Shown here: in pieces, positions 5,773 to 5,869 of the stretch | Layout of the letters: every line of letters begins with the position of its first letter | Numbering within the stretch: position 1 is the first letter of the stretch | Assembly (NCBI GenBank): GCA_017555925.1 | Contig: JAFZFL010000017.1 | Coordinates: 1 to 5,869 of the forward strand | DNA: 5,869 nt | Origin: Bacteroidales bacterium | GTDB taxonomy: Bacteria > Bacteroidota > Bacteroidia > Bacteroidales > UBA932 | Direction of reading: 5' to 3' | Position numbers and translations under genes: made by a program | The notes under the pieces: generated by a model | Database searches by the model: none | What the model saw: only the letters and a program-made list of their open reading frames with translations | Told to the model about the DNA's origin: nothing

Positions 5773-5869
5773 GTTGGCGGCTACCTACTTTCCCACTTGG
5801 TATAGCAGTATCATCGGCACTAATGGGCTTAACTTCTCTGTTCGGTATGGGAAGAGGTGGATCCCCATC
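5773..5869 (-). rRNA. rrf: 5S ribosomal RNA, 3' part (5' end outside window)
   Basis: Read on the - strand, the sequence contains the conserved 5S core: GGGGATCCACCTCTTCCCAT, then CCGAACAGAGAAGTTAAGCC (loop C region), then GCCGATGATACTGC and GTGGGAAAGTAGGTAGCCGCC at the 3' side. About 97 bases are present; a complete 5S is about 110-120, so roughly the first 15-20 bases lie beyond position 5869. The 3' end is placed near 5773 from the expected closing helix, with an uncertainty of a few bases. The rest of the rRNA operon should lie to the right of the window. Confidence 0.95.

Noticed and set aside
1..5869. CRISPR array, integrase gene or complete insertion sequence
   Set aside because: No regularly spaced direct repeats and no transposase or integrase motif were found in any reading of the window.

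Overview
The window looks like chromosomal DNA from a member of the Bacteroidales (Bacteroidota). Three things point there. Bacteroidota-type promoters (a TAnnTTTG -7 element, with a TTTG-like -33 box about 19-20 bases upstream) precede several genes. The start codons follow A/T-rich leaders without a clear Shine-Dalgarno sequence. The 5S rRNA, RhuM and aminopeptidase P sequences also have the wording familiar from Bacteroidales. I cannot name the species.

Layout from left to right. (1) Positions 1-558 hold the C-terminal part of a + strand protein that resembles a YncE/DUF5074-type beta-propeller. (2) Positions 559-786 hold a complete tRNA unit: a canonical promoter, a leader with a long inverted repeat, tRNA-Leu(CAA), and a strong intrinsic terminator. 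(3) Positions about 874-1290 (- strand) hold a broken RhuM-family gene. It is intact through its N-terminal domain, then loses homology shortly before reaching the 3' side of the tRNA. This looks like the scar of an accessory element at a tRNA locus. (4) Positions 1454-3776 hold a probable two-gene + strand operon: aminopeptidase P (M24 metallopeptidase) followed 28 bases later by a ten-helix EamA/DMT-family transporter. (5) Positions 3798-3834 hold a perfect 15-bp inverted repeat between convergent genes. It may act as a transcription barrier, but it reads like the end of an IS3-family element. (6) Positions 3867-4388 (- strand) hold a ferritin with a complete ferroxidase centre and its own promoter. 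(7) Positions 4511-5668 (- strand) hold N-acetylglucosamine-6-phosphate deacetylase (nagA), with a promoter just after the terminator of an rRNA operon. (8) Positions about 5773-5869 hold the 3' part of a 5S rRNA on the - strand, the end of an rRNA operon that continues beyond the window.

Most of the content is housekeeping: dipeptide/proline peptide turnover, small-molecule transport, iron storage, amino-sugar catabolism and stable RNAs. I see no complete new system. The two places that go beyond ordinary gene content are the tRNA-Leu/RhuM scar, with its inverted-repeat leader, and the IS-end-like palindrome at 3798-3834.
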